This document shows, piece by piece, positions 1-8,082 of a stretch of 64,000 nucleotides of DNA (the stretch's first letter is position 1; each line of letters begins with the position of its first letter). The translations under genes and the position numbers were made by a program. This stretch comes from Pseudobdellovibrionaceae bacterium. GTDB lineage: Bacteria > Bdellovibrionota > Bdellovibrionia > Bdellovibrionales > Bdellovibrionaceae. The notes under the pieces were generated by a model. That model was not told the origin of the DNA and did not search any database. It was given only the letters and a program-made list of their open reading frames with translations. Where the stretch lies: the NCBI GenBank assembly GCA_030158485.1, contig JAOASS010000021.1:1-64000 (forward strand), written 5' to 3'.

Positions 1-24
1 CGGCATTTAAGCCTACGAGTAAAT

Positions 25-100
25 TGGCGTCCCCAACCGGATTCGAACCGGTGTCTACTCCGTGAAAGGGAGTCATCCTAGGCCACTAGACGATGGGGAC
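25..100 (-). tRNA. tRNA-Glu (UUC)
   Basis: Read on the minus strand this folds as a complete 76-nt tRNA. The 7-bp acceptor stem GTCCCCA/TGGGGAC is followed by G and an encoded CCA. The anticodon stem ACTCC/GGAGT closes the loop CTTTCAC, giving anticodon TTC. The T-arm GGTTCGAATCC is canonical. It lies just downstream of the tRNA-Lys gene on the same strand. Confidence 0.97.
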
Positions 101-104
101 TCTG

Positions 105-128
105 GAAAATCTTGATTTCAAGATTTTC
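105..128. repeat. 10-bp perfect inverted repeat between two tRNA genes
   Basis: GAAAATCTTG and CAAGATTTTC are separated by a 4-nt loop. The hairpin sits in the spacer between tRNA-Lys and tRNA-Glu, so it could mark a processing site of a joint precursor or attenuate between the two genes. No U-run follows on the minus strand, so I do not call it a terminator. Confidence 0.55.
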
Positions 129-136
129 AAAAAAAT

Positions 137-212
137 TGGTGGCTCGCGATGGATTCGAACCATCGACCCCTTCATTAAAAGTGAAGTGCTCTACCAGCTG
201 AGCTAGCGAACC
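137..212 (-). tRNA. tRNA-Lys (UUU)
   Basis: The minus strand folds as a 76-nt tRNA. The acceptor stem GGTTCGC/GCGAGCC contains one G-T pair and is followed by A and an encoded CCA. The anticodon stem CTTCA/TGAAG closes the loop CTTTTAA, giving anticodon TTT. The T-arm is GGTTCGAATCC. It is probably co-transcribed with the tRNA-Glu gene 36 nt downstream. Confidence 0.97.
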
Positions 213-334
213 ACGTATCGTTTGGACTCAGAAATTTGCTAAAAATGGGCGACTTAGTCAACCCTTCTTTTTCATTTGCTTAAAACTTTTGCGTAAATTC
301 TTAAATTGCTGCTTTTGCGAACAGATTTGAAGCT

Positions 335-1633
335 TTAGTTATTATACAAAGGCTTCACCCACAGAGTTTGTTCGCGACCGGGACCGACGGAAATTACATC
401 AATCGGTGTTTTAACTTGGTCTGTGATAAAATCGAGGTACTGATTCACGGGACGAGGAAGGGCAGAAAGTTGATTAATTTGAGTTAAATCTTCTTTCCAG
501 CCTGTGAATTCAGTCAGCACGGGTTCTGCTTTTTCTAAATCTTTTAAAGTAGACGGCCATTCCGTTACAACTTGGTTCCCGATTTTGTAACCTGTACAAA
601 CAGCGATCTTATCAAGGCCCGACAATACGTCTAATTTCATCAGAGCTAAAGATGTGATTCCATTTAAACGAATCGCATACTTTAAAGCGACAAGATCAAG
701 CCAGCCACAACGACGAGGTCGGCCCGTCGTGCTACCAAACTCATGACCTGTTGTGCGCAGGGTTTCGCCGGTGCTGTTCAGAAGTTCAGTCGGGAAGGGG
801 CCCGAGCCAACACGTGTTGCGTAAGCTTTAAATACACCGATGACTTGTTTAATATTCTGAGGACCAATTCCCGTGCTAGTGCAAGCACTGGCTGAGATTG
901 TCGAGCTTGAAGTCACAAATGGATAAGTGCCATGATTGATATCAAGCAGAGTTCCTTGAGCACCTTCGAATAAAACTTTTTTTCCACCTTTGATTGCTTT
1001 CATAATCGTTTGAGAAGTATCAGTGCAACGGTGAGGAAGTAATTTTTCCGCAGCGATTTTTAAATTCTCAACAAGTTCTGAAGGGTCAAAAGCTTTTTGA
1101 CCGTAAACTTTTTCGATCAGAACATTTTTTTCAAAAAGGGCGCGGTCAATTTTTTCTCGTAATGTAGAAGGTTCAAAAAGATCTGAAAAAATCAGGCCTC
1201 TTCTGGAAGTTCGATCTTCGTAAGCAGGTCCGATGCCTTTTCCGGTCGTGCCAATTTTTTCTTTATTCAAATGGCTTTCGCGGGCAACGTCTAAAATTTT
1301 GTGATAAGGCATCAGCAGGCTGCAGTTGTCTGAAATCAAAAACTGTTCTGATTTTTGCATTAGGCCGCGCTCTTTTAATTTGTCCATTTCCTGAAGAATT
1401 CCAAAGACGTCCAAAACGACTCCAGAAGTGATCATGCACAGAGTGTTAGGGTGTAAAATGCCGGATGGAATTAAATGAAGAACTGTTTTATGACCGTCAA
1501 CGACTAAAGTGTGGCCAGCATTGGCGCCGCCTTGGAATCGGACTACAAGATCCGCTTTTGAAGCTAAAACATCAACTAATTTACCTTTGCCTTCATCGCC
1601 CCATTGGGCTCCCACCACGATACTTGCAGACAT
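335..1633 (-). CDS. purA: Adenylosuccinate synthetase
   Basis: This enzyme joins IMP and aspartate using GTP to give adenylosuccinate, the first committed step to AMP, in the cytosol. The 432-residue product has the usual family length. It opens with the signature GAQWGDEGKGKLVD (residues 8-21) and continues with GGANAGHTL, so the catalytic Asp13 and His41 are present. The central GTTGKGIGPAYEDR block and a GSTTGRPRRCGWLD segment are also intact. An upstream in-frame start at 1690 would add 19 atypical residues. I chose the ATG at 1633 because AAGGGGG lies 5 nt ahead and the family starts here. It is the last gene of a leftward run behind the serA-like gene, 83 nt away. Confidence 0.97.
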   Translation of the reverse strand: MSASIVVGAQWGDEGKGKLVDVLASKADLVVRFQGGANAGHTLVVDGHKTVLHLIPSGILHPNTLCMITSGVVLDVFGILQEMDKLKERGLMQKSEQFLISDNCSLLMPYHKILDVARESHLNKEKIGTTGKGIGPAYEDRTSRRGLIFSDLFEPSTLREKIDRALFEKNVLIEKVYGQKAFDPSELVENLKIAAEKLLPHRCTDTSQTIMKAIKGGKKVLFEGAQGTLLDINHGTYPFVTSSSTISASACTSTGIGPQNIKQVIGVFKAYATRVGSGPFPTELLNSTGETLRTTGHEFGSTTGRPRRCGWLDLVALKYAIRLNGITSLALMKLDVLSGLDKIAVCTGYKIGNQVVTEWPSTLKDLEKAEPVLTEFTGWKEDLTQINQLSALPRPVNQYLDFITDQVKTPIDVISVGPGREQTLWVKPLYNN

Positions 1634-1716
1634 CAATCCCCCTTGGTTTTCAACCCCATGAGAATGCTCAAGGAGTGCGCCTGGGGTCAAGGGAATCTCA
1701 AATTTGATTTTTTAAA

Positions 1717-2688
1717 TTAAGGTTCTTGATACCATGCTGCTTTGGGGGGCAGGGTGTCGGAAGTCATTCCGGATATAAAGAAGCGAGAGATTTTTTCAGC
1801 TGCCATTTGAGATGCTTTTTCTAAAGCTTCTTCTGTTTGTGATCCAATGTGTGGTGTCAGAATCAGATTGGGATAATTTCGAAGTGGTGAATCTTCAGGC
1901 AAAGGTTCTACCAGGAAAACATCTTGAGCTGCCGCTAGCAGCCATTTTTTTTCAAGAGCTTCAGCCAAGACTTCTTCTTTAATAATCGAACCGCGGCAAG
2001 TATTCACTAGAACAACAGGCTTGGGCATTGATTCGAAAATATGTCGGTGTAAAAACTCTTTTGTTTCAGAAGTATTCGGGACGTGACAGCTGATCACATC
2101 AGCTTGATGAAAAACTTCTTCTAGGCCCATACGTTCGGCATGTAAAATTTGAAAAACATCTTCTTCTTGATAGGGATCAAAAGCGACGACTTTCATGCCA
2201 AAAGCTTGCGCCATTTCGGCCACGCGTGTACCAATTCGTCCTAAACCTAAAATACCGTAAGTGCGCCCTTGAAGTTCAAAACCTTTTAAGTTTTCACGGT
2301 TCCATTTTTTATTTTCAATTTGCTGATGCCCTTGCACCACTTGAGAAGCGCAAGCCATCACAAGGCTCCAAGTCAATTGGGCAGCGCTTTCCCTGTGAGC
2401 CCAAGGAGTATGCATAATCGTGACTCCCCATTTTTGGGCGGCTCTTAAATCAATATGATCAAAGCCACTTGTCATCGTTACAATGACTTGTAAATTTCGA
2501 GCCTTTTCGAAGATTTCAGCAGTGATTGGTGTTTTTGAGCGAATTAACATTCCATGACAACTCACCAATTGATCCAAGGGCAAATCATACGGATTTTGAG
2601 TCCTAACTAAATCAAAAGGACCTTCACGCTCAAGAAAAAGTTGGGACTCAAATGAAAATCGATCTGTGATCAAGATCTTCTTTTTCAT
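1717..2688 (-). CDS. serA: D-3-phosphoglycerate dehydrogenase family protein
   Basis: This is a D-isomer-specific 2-hydroxyacid dehydrogenase of 323 residues. The likely reaction is NAD-dependent oxidation of 3-phosphoglycerate, the first step of serine synthesis. The Rossmann motif GLGRIG is at residues 148-153. The catalytic Arg232 (NTCRG), Glu261 (EPLPED) and His280 (TPHIGS) are all present. It is a short form without a C-terminal ACT domain, so serine feedback through ACT is not expected. The ATG overlaps the stop of the upstream aminotransferase (ATGA), implying coupled translation; a GTG at 2706 is a less likely start. Pairing with a class V aminotransferase supports serine synthesis, but another 2-hydroxyacid substrate cannot be excluded. 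Confidence 0.88.
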   Translation of the reverse strand: MKKKILITDRFSFESQLFLEREGPFDLVRTQNPYDLPLDQLVSCHGMLIRSKTPITAEIFEKARNLQVIVTMTSGFDHIDLRAAQKWGVTIMHTPWAHRESAAQLTWSLVMACASQVVQGHQQIENKKWNRENLKGFELQGRTYGILGLGRIGTRVAEMAQAFGMKVVAFDPYQEEDVFQILHAERMGLEEVFHQADVISCHVPNTSETKEFLHRHIFESMPKPVVLVNTCRGSIIKEEVLAEALEKKWLLAAAQDVFLVEPLPEDSPLRNYPNLILTPHIGSQTEEALEKASQMAAEKISRFFISGMTSDTLPPKAAWYQEP

Positions 2689-3848
2689 GGATGTTTTTCG
2701 AGCCACTTGTTGTTATGAATCCAGAACTGCTCGGCATCGATGGGTAATTCGATATTCACATCTTCTAAAGAATAATAAAGGGCTTGAGCCATAGCTAAAA
2801 GATCAAAATCTGTGATGTGTCCCATATGGCCGATTCGTAAAATTTTTCCTTTTAATTGATCTTGTCCACCCATCACAGTCAGGTTGTATTTTTCTTCTAA
2901 TCTCAGACGCCACTTCAATCCGTCAACTTGTTCAGGTACTTTGATCGCAGTTAAAGAAGGTGTCGGGGATTGAGAATAAAGATCTAAGCGTAATGAAAAG
3001 GTACAAAAACTTGTAAAGTCGGCTCGCCTTTGAATTTTTTTAAGCCATTCTTCAAGTGGTTTTTCAAGCATGATATCCAGAGCCCGGTCGAGAGCCCGAA
3101 TCAACGTCACAGAAGACGAATAAAAAGTTTCACCTTTTTCATTTGCAGCTTTTTCTTTTCTTAGATCTAGATAAAAACGAGGACTCGTTGAATCTGTTAA
3201 ACTTAACTGGGCTTTTTTCGAGAAGCTGACAAAACTCAGCCCCGTTGGGAGCATAAAAGCTTTTTGAGAACCGGCAACTAAACCATCAATTTTCCATTCA
3301 TCCATCGGAAGTGGTGCGGCACCAACAGCTGTGATTCCATCAACAAGAAAAAGTGTATGAGGGCATTTTGAAATCAATTCTCCAAGCTCTTGAATTGGAT
3401 GAAGAACTGCCGTACTTGTTTCGCAAGCTTGGCATAAGACCGCTTTGAGCTGCGGATTTTGAGTTAAAATCTTTTCCACTTCGATGGGTTCAACTGCTTC
3501 ACCCCATGGGACAGTTAAAAGATGCACTTTGTAACCAAAATGAGCAGCCATTTCGGCCCATCGTTCTCCGAATTTTCCGCTCACAATGCATAAAACTTCA
3601 TCGCCGGGGCTTAAGATATTCACTAAGCAAGCTTCCATTCCGGCAGAACCTGTTCCTGAAACAATATAGACAGGTTCTTCCGTGCAAAAAACTTTCTTTA
3701 AATTATTTAAAACTTTTTTTAAAATTTGATCAAACAAGGGAGTGCGATGGTGGATCATGGGAAGACTCAGTGCTGCTTCCACGTCAGGATGCAAAGGCAC
3801 AGGACCTGGAGCCATCAAACGATATTTTTTAAAAAGATTTGAATCCAC
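2685..3848 (-). CDS. Class V aminotransferase (serine-pyruvate / alanine-glyoxylate type)
   Basis: This is a PLP-dependent aminotransferase of 387 residues. The cofactor Lys196 sits in GSQKAF, the Asp170 that contacts the pyridine nitrogen is in LVDGITAVG, and the phosphate loop is SGTGSAGME (64-72). The family includes serine-pyruvate, alanine-glyoxylate and, in some bacteria and archaea, phosphohydroxypyruvate-acting enzymes. It is translationally coupled to the serA-like gene, so I infer that the pair makes serine from 3-phosphoglycerate or hydroxypyruvate. The start is a GTG at 3848 with only a weak ribosome binding site. The lptE gene diverges 28 nt away, so the two promoters must overlap. 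Confidence 0.88.
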   Translation of the reverse strand: MDSNLFKKYRLMAPGPVPLHPDVEAALSLPMIHHRTPLFDQILKKVLNNLKKVFCTEEPVYIVSGTGSAGMEACLVNILSPGDEVLCIVSGKFGERWAEMAAHFGYKVHLLTVPWGEAVEPIEVEKILTQNPQLKAVLCQACETSTAVLHPIQELGELISKCPHTLFLVDGITAVGAAPLPMDEWKIDGLVAGSQKAFMLPTGLSFVSFSKKAQLSLTDSTSPRFYLDLRKEKAANEKGETFYSSSVTLIRALDRALDIMLEKPLEEWLKKIQRRADFTSFCTFSLRLDLYSQSPTPSLTAIKVPEQVDGLKWRLRLEEKYNLTVMGGQDQLKGKILRIGHMGHITDFDLLAMAQALYYSLEDVNIELPIDAEQFWIHNNKWLEKHP

Positions 3849-3876
3849 TTCGAGATTGAATCATAATCCTATCAAA

Positions 3877-4461
3877 ATGAAAACAGTCTTGAGACTCTTC
3901 ACGGCAATTCTTTCAGTCTTTAGTTTTTGCTCTTGTGCTTATCAATTGGGCGTTCAAGGGCGGACTTTACCCGGTGGTTACTCCAGTGTGGAAGTACCCC
4001 TTTTTTTAAATCTAACGCAAGAGCCTGGTGTGGAAGTCGCTTTTACAAATTCTCTTGTGCAAGAGTTTGAAAAAAATAAAGTTGGCAAAGTTGTCTACTC
4101 GTCGCGTCAGAATGATGCTGCGGTTTTAGTCAAAGGTGAAATTCTCAGTATCAACTACAAAGCAACAAGCCCGGTCCAAAAGAAAGATAAAGCTCCTTTG
4201 TTACCACTTGATGCTGTTTTAGCCACAGGTTACAGAGTCCTGGTTACAACAAGAATTACTTTGATTAAAAAAAGCACAGGTCAAACTCTTTGGACTAGCA
4301 CATTTGATGGCGAAAGTTCCTACGCGGCTCCCCAAGTGACCATTGCGCGCTTGAATAGTGTGAATCCTCTTTATAATCTCTCGTCGCGTCGTCGAACGAT
4401 TGAGTCCATTGCTCAAGATTTAATGGTTGAAGCGCACGATCGAATGACGGAAAACTTTTAA
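3877..4461 (+). CDS. lptE: LPS-assembly lipoprotein LptE
   Basis: This 194-residue protein carries a lipoprotein signal ending in FSFCSC, with Cys20 the likely lipidated residue. The mature part begins YQLGVQGRTLPGGYSSVEVP, the usual opening of LptE, the partner of LptD that delivers lipopolysaccharide to the outer leaflet. The next gene is holA, and lptE-holA adjacency is well known in proteobacteria, which supports the call. A longer reading starting at 3742 would run through the aminotransferase promoter region and place the signal peptide internally, so I start at the ATG at 3877. Confidence 0.87.
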   Translation: MKTVLRLFTAILSVFSFCSCAYQLGVQGRTLPGGYSSVEVPLFLNLTQEPGVEVAFTNSLVQEFEKNKVGKVVYSSRQNDAAVLVKGEILSINYKATSPVQKKDKAPLLPLDAVLATGYRVLVTTRITLIKKSTGQTLWTSTFDGESSYAAPQVTIARLNSVNPLYNLSSRRRTIESIAQDLMVEAHDRMTENF

Positions 4462-4494
4462 AGAAATGATTTTTAAAAAAATGATTGAAGTTAA

Positions 4495-5502
4495 ATGGCT
4501 TGGATAACTCCGGAAGAATTTTATTCAAAGATTAAGTCTCAAGGTTTAAATTCCGTGGTTTTAATCACAGGTGAAGAGCCTTATCTGATTCGTCAGTGTT
4601 TAGAACAAATCGAATCTCAGTACGTCAATCCCGATATGAAAGATTTTAACTTCACAGTTTATTTTTCCGGTGAAGCTGAAATGGATCAAGTTCGTGATAA
4701 TGTTGAAACATTGCCAACCTTTGCGCCTCTTCGAATTGTTTTTCTTAAAGAAGCCCACGAATTATCAGATCATGATTGGGAAGTGTTAGAACCGGTTTTG
4801 CAAAATCCAGTGACTTCTACTTTATTTGTTATAACAGCTTTGCGTATCGATAAGCGAAAGAAATACTTTAAGTCTTTAAATGAAACAGCAACATGCGTGG
4901 AATTTAAAAAACTTTATGACAACCAAATTCCTTCATGGATTCAGTATATTTGCCATTTGGAAGGCTTGCAGATTTCGGAAACCGCAAACCACTTAATACA
5001 CAAAATGGTGGGTTCACATTTACTTGAGATTGAAAGCGAGATTTTAAAGCTCAAAGATTATATTTCTCCACGAAATCGAATCGAAGCTGAAGATGTGACT
5101 CAAGTTGTATCAAAAGCGCGTGAAGAAAGTGTTTTTCAGTGGACAGAAGCAGTGGCATCGAAAGATCGGATCAAAGCCTTTGAACTATTAGCTTCTTTGC
5201 TTGATCAAGGACAATCAGAAGTTGGAATTGTTATTTTAATGGCACGCCATGTGCGCCTTCTTCTTAAAATTAAAAAAGGGCAAGAACTGGGTTATTCAGG
5301 GCCTCGGCTTGCACAATACGTTCAAGTCCCACCTTATTTTATGAGTCATTATTTAAAGCAAGCTAGCCTTTGGTCCGTTTCGGGTTTGGAAAAAGCGCTT
5401 CTGACTCTTAATGAAACCGATAAAGCTCTTAAAACTTCGCCGATCTCAGCGCCCCTTTGGTTGGAAAATATGGTTCTCAAAATGACACCTGCACAGATTT
5501 AA
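4495..5502 (+). CDS. holA: DNA polymerase III delta subunit
   Basis: The delta subunit opens the sliding clamp within the clamp loader during replication. The 335-residue product has the normal length. Its N-terminal AAA+-like domain shows the degenerate nucleotide-binding segment ITGEEPYLIRQ. There is a conserved helical middle (EESVFQWTEAVASKDRIKAFELLASLLDQGQ) and a C-terminal collar domain ending near LWLENMVLKM. It lies 33 nt after lptE, the classical order, and is probably in the same transcript. Confidence 0.93.
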   Translation: MAWITPEEFYSKIKSQGLNSVVLITGEEPYLIRQCLEQIESQYVNPDMKDFNFTVYFSGEAEMDQVRDNVETLPTFAPLRIVFLKEAHELSDHDWEVLEPVLQNPVTSTLFVITALRIDKRKKYFKSLNETATCVEFKKLYDNQIPSWIQYICHLEGLQISETANHLIHKMVGSHLLEIESEILKLKDYISPRNRIEAEDVTQVVSKAREESVFQWTEAVASKDRIKAFELLASLLDQGQSEVGIVILMARHVRLLLKIKKGQELGYSGPRLAQYVQVPPYFMSHYLKQASLWSVSGLEKALLTLNETDKALKTSPISAPLWLENMVLKMTPAQI

Positions 5503-5532
5503 ATTTTACTTTCATTAAGCCGATAAGACACT

Positions 5533-5880
5533 ATGGCTCTTAAGAACGAAGGTCATTTCAGACGTAGTTATCCCAGGCGACCATTTGTTCGGGCCGTTGG
5601 TATTTTGTTTAAAGGTCATTATTTTTTAGCTCAGGCCGGAGAAATCGGTGAGGGCGGAATTTCAATTAAAACAGACTTAGTTTTAACCGAAGAAGAACCT
5701 TTGATGATCAGTTTTCAAATCCCAAACGGAGATTTTGTTTGTTTAAGAGCTGTTGTTCGGTCAACTCAAAAAGACGAGATCACAGACCGCGCTGATACTG
5801 TCATACACGGTCTTGCTTTCACAAACGTTGAATTTGCTTTGAAACGGCAAATCCGTTCTTATGTTTCAAGTCGAAGTTAA
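5533..5880 (+). CDS. Small single-domain PilZ protein, degenerate c-di-GMP site
   Basis: This 115-residue protein matches the PilZ fold. It has an N-terminal basic stretch RRPFVR (Arg16 and Arg20 giving RxxxR), then the strand-turn EIGEGGIS (37-44), where the family motif is [D/N]xSxxG. Glu and Gly replace Asp/Asn and Ser, so binding of cyclic di-GMP is uncertain although the fold is likely. It has no signal peptide or membrane segment and probably acts in the cytosol on an unknown partner. It follows holA by 30 nt, faces rpsT, and its start has no strong ribosome binding site. Confidence 0.75.
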   Translation: MALKNEGHFRRSYPRRPFVRAVGILFKGHYFLAQAGEIGEGGISIKTDLVLTEEEPLMISFQIPNGDFVCLRAVVRSTQKDEITDRADTVIHGLAFTNVEFALKRQIRSYVSSRS

Positions 5881-5887
5881 CAAACCA

Positions 5888-6157
5888 CTATTTGCTAGTA
5901 GCTTGATTCACACGAGCAGACAGGCGCCCGATTTTTCGAGAAGCAGTTTGCTTCTTGAAAAGACCGCGTTGAGCTGCTTTCATAACTTGGCTTGAGAATT
6001 CAATTAAAAGCTGAGGTAAAGACTTTGTATCTTTAGCATCAAGAGCTTTAACAAGGTTTTTTTCATGGGTGCGAACCATGTTTTTACGGCTTGTGTTCAC
6101 TTTATTTTTGCGAACGGCCTGGCGGGCTCTTTTTTCAGACGACTTATGATTTGCCAA
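5888..6157 (-). CDS. rpsT: 30S ribosomal protein S20 (TTG start)
   Basis: This 89-residue, very basic product begins ANHKSSEKRARQAVRKN, the S20 signature. S20 binds the 5' domain of 16S rRNA early in 30S assembly. The start codon is TTG at 6157, preceded by a perfect AGGAGGT at a 7-nt spacing. There is no ATG that would preserve the conserved N-terminus. In Escherichia coli rpsT also starts with UUG and this weak codon takes part in feedback by free S20, so a similar control is plausible here. The gene is monocistronic and faces the PilZ gene. Confidence 0.97.
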   Translation of the reverse strand: MANHKSSEKRARQAVRKNKVNTSRKNMVRTHEKNLVKALDAKDTKSLPQLLIEFSSQVMKAAQRGLFKKQTASRKIGRLSARVNQATSK

Positions 6158-6239
6158 GGTAGGACCTCCTCAATACAATTGGAAAGATAAGTGGTTTAGC
6201 ATAGATGACAGCCCGCTGCAAGTCTTCAAAGGATGAAGT

Positions 6240-7880
6240 TTGACACCTCAAGATCGAAAAACAGATCAGTTTTCTAGCGAATCTTCTAAAAAACGTAAAA
6301 GCTCAGTTATTTTAAAGGCTTTGATGATGGCAGCGGGAACTTTTTCGAGTCGTATTCTAGGTCTTATTCGAGAAATTGCTTTGGCGGCCTTTTTTGATCG
6401 TACAGTAACGGATGCTTGGACGGCAGCTTTTCGCTTACCCAATCTTTTTCGAAGGCTTTTGGGTGAGGGTTCACTATCTGTCAGTTTACAGCCGATTTTA
6501 ATCCAAGCTCAAATTGAGGACGAAAAATGGGGGGGACAAAAGGCCTTCAATTTAATGGCATCTCTGCATTTACTTCTGATTATTGTCCTTTCTGTTTTAA
6601 CAGTTGCAGGTATTCTTTTCTCTGGCCCTCTTTTAGAACTAGTTTTGGACTCAGCTTACACTCAAAATGGGGAAGCATTTGCTCTGACAGTTCGCTTAGC
6701 GCAAATTATGTTCGGGTTTCTCTTTTTTATCTGCTTGTTTGCTTACTACATGGCGATTTTAAATTCGGTTGGATCTTTTGGTTGGCCAGCCGCGGCCCCT
6801 GTTTTTTTTAATATCAGCTTAATCACTTCAACACTTGTGCCTGCCGATTGGTTGCCGGTCAAAGGTGACACTTTGGCGTGGGGAGTTCTGGTCGGTGGTT
6901 TTTTACAAATGGCTGTTCTACTTTATCCGCTTCGTCAAAAAAAACTCATTCCAAAATTCAAGTGGAATCCTGGAAATCCAGAAGTTCTCAAGATTTTAAA
7001 AAATATGGTTCCAGGCCTTTTAGGCCTAGGCCTCATGCAGATGACACTTTTAATTAATACGCACTTTGCCAGTTCTCTTGGAAAAGGTGCGATTTCTTAT
7101 ATTTACTGGGCCGACCGATTACTGGAACTTCCTCTTTCACTGGTATCAGTCAGTTTGGGGACCGCTTTATTACCGGCGCTAGCAGAATACTGGTTACAAA
7201 ACCAAAAAGAAAAAATGGCTGAAGTGAGTGAGCGATATTTATCCTTTAACTTTTTTATCGGAGCCATGGCTGCTGTCGGACTTTATGTTTTAGCTCTTCC
7301 TCTAGTAAAAGTTCTTTTTGAACGAGGACAGTTTACTCCGGCTGATTCTGTAGCTGTCGCATCTGTTCTACAAGTTTATTCCCTGACTTTAATTCCAGTA
7401 AGCGCAATCCGAGTTCTTGCGCCGGCTTATTATGCAGTCAAGAATACTTGGTTTCCCGCCCTGTGTTCGGCTTTGGCTTTGGGCGTTCATATTCTGATCG
7501 CCCCGTGGATGATGAAAGAATACGGTCTTCAAGGACTTAATTTTTCATCTTTTGTAAGCGCCAGTGTGAACATTTTTTTTCTTTTAGGTTTCTTCAGTTA
7601 TTTTATAACGGGATTCCCCTGGAAGATCTTTTTGATCAAATTTTTAAAAACTTCTCTAGCTGCTGGAGTGATGATTTTTATTTGTCAGAAAATTTTAGAT
7701 CAATTACCGATAGCTAGTAGTTTAAGTAGCTGGATTTATATTTTAGTCATCAGTGGGGGTTGCGGTATTGCTGGGTACTTATTGACAAGCTCTATTTTAA
7801 AACACCCTGATATGTATTCTTTTACCAGTCGACTTCGAACAGTTTTGAAGTCCCGATTTAAGCCAGATTCAAGAAAATAA
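6240..7880 (+). CDS. murJ: Lipid II flippase MurJ
   Basis: This is a polytopic inner-membrane protein of about 546 residues of the MurJ/MviN family, which flips lipid-linked peptidoglycan precursor to the periplasm. The N-terminus after a polar leader has GTFSSRILGLIREIALAAFF, then FRLPNLFRRLLGEGSLS, both family hallmarks with conserved arginines that line the central cavity. About fourteen hydrophobic segments follow. The first in-frame codon is TTG at 6240 with AAAGGA upstream. An overlapping ATG at 6233 is in another frame and stops quickly. The polar leader of about 25 residues is longer than usual, so a later start such as the ATG ahead of MAAGTFSSR remains possible. Confidence 0.93.
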   Translation: MTPQDRKTDQFSSESSKKRKSSVILKALMMAAGTFSSRILGLIREIALAAFFDRTVTDAWTAAFRLPNLFRRLLGEGSLSVSLQPILIQAQIEDEKWGGQKAFNLMASLHLLLIIVLSVLTVAGILFSGPLLELVLDSAYTQNGEAFALTVRLAQIMFGFLFFICLFAYYMAILNSVGSFGWPAAAPVFFNISLITSTLVPADWLPVKGDTLAWGVLVGGFLQMAVLLYPLRQKKLIPKFKWNPGNPEVLKILKNMVPGLLGLGLMQMTLLINTHFASSLGKGAISYIYWADRLLELPLSLVSVSLGTALLPALAEYWLQNQKEKMAEVSERYLSFNFFIGAMAAVGLYVLALPLVKVLFERGQFTPADSVAVASVLQVYSLTLIPVSAIRVLAPAYYAVKNTWFPALCSALALGVHILIAPWMMKEYGLQGLNFSSFVSASVNIFFLLGFFSYFITGFPWKIFLIKFLKTSLAAGVMIFICQKILDQLPIASSLSSWIYILVISGGCGIAGYLLTSSILKHPDMYSFTSRLRTVLKSRFKPDSRK

Positions 7881-7970
7881 AATGAATTAGTAATTCAGGA
7901 TCACTTCTTTCTATAAGACAAAATTCAATAATCCTAAAAATTTCGAAAAATAAAGAAGCCTTTTTTGTCT

Positions 7971-7989
7971 GTGTCAAAATTTTAGACAC
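7971..7989. promoter_or_regulatory. 19-bp near-perfect palindrome, candidate activator site
   Basis: GTGTCAAAATTTTAGACAC has arms GTGTC/GACAC and a nearly symmetric AT core. It lies about 40 bp upstream of a sigma-54-like -24/-12 element and about 94 bp upstream of the next start codon. That is a typical place for an enhancer-binding protein. It falls between murJ and the glycine-zipper gene, where no protein is encoded. Confidence 0.45.
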
Positions 7990-8028
7990 TTGAGTTGGTT
8001 TGAGCCTCTGTTAGGCATCCGATTTTCT

Positions 8029-8044
8029 TGGCCTTATTCCTGCT
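8029..8044 (+). promoter_or_regulatory. Candidate sigma-54 promoter (-24/-12)
   Basis: TGGCCTTATTCCTGCT keeps GG and GC at the exact 12-bp offset of the sigma-54 consensus TGGCAC-N5-TTGCW. Transcription would start near 8055, giving a leader of about 28 nt that contains the AGGAG ribosome binding site of the following gene. The upstream palindrome at 7971 fits as an activator site. This is motif reading only; no expression evidence is available. Confidence 0.45.
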
Positions 8045-8082
8045 AATTGAAGAAATGGGTTAAAAGAGAACAGGAGTTTTTT

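Noticed and set aside
3742-3876. Longer LptE reading frame starting inside the aminotransferase region
   Set aside because: The extension would sit before the signal peptide and overlap a clear opposite-strand gene.
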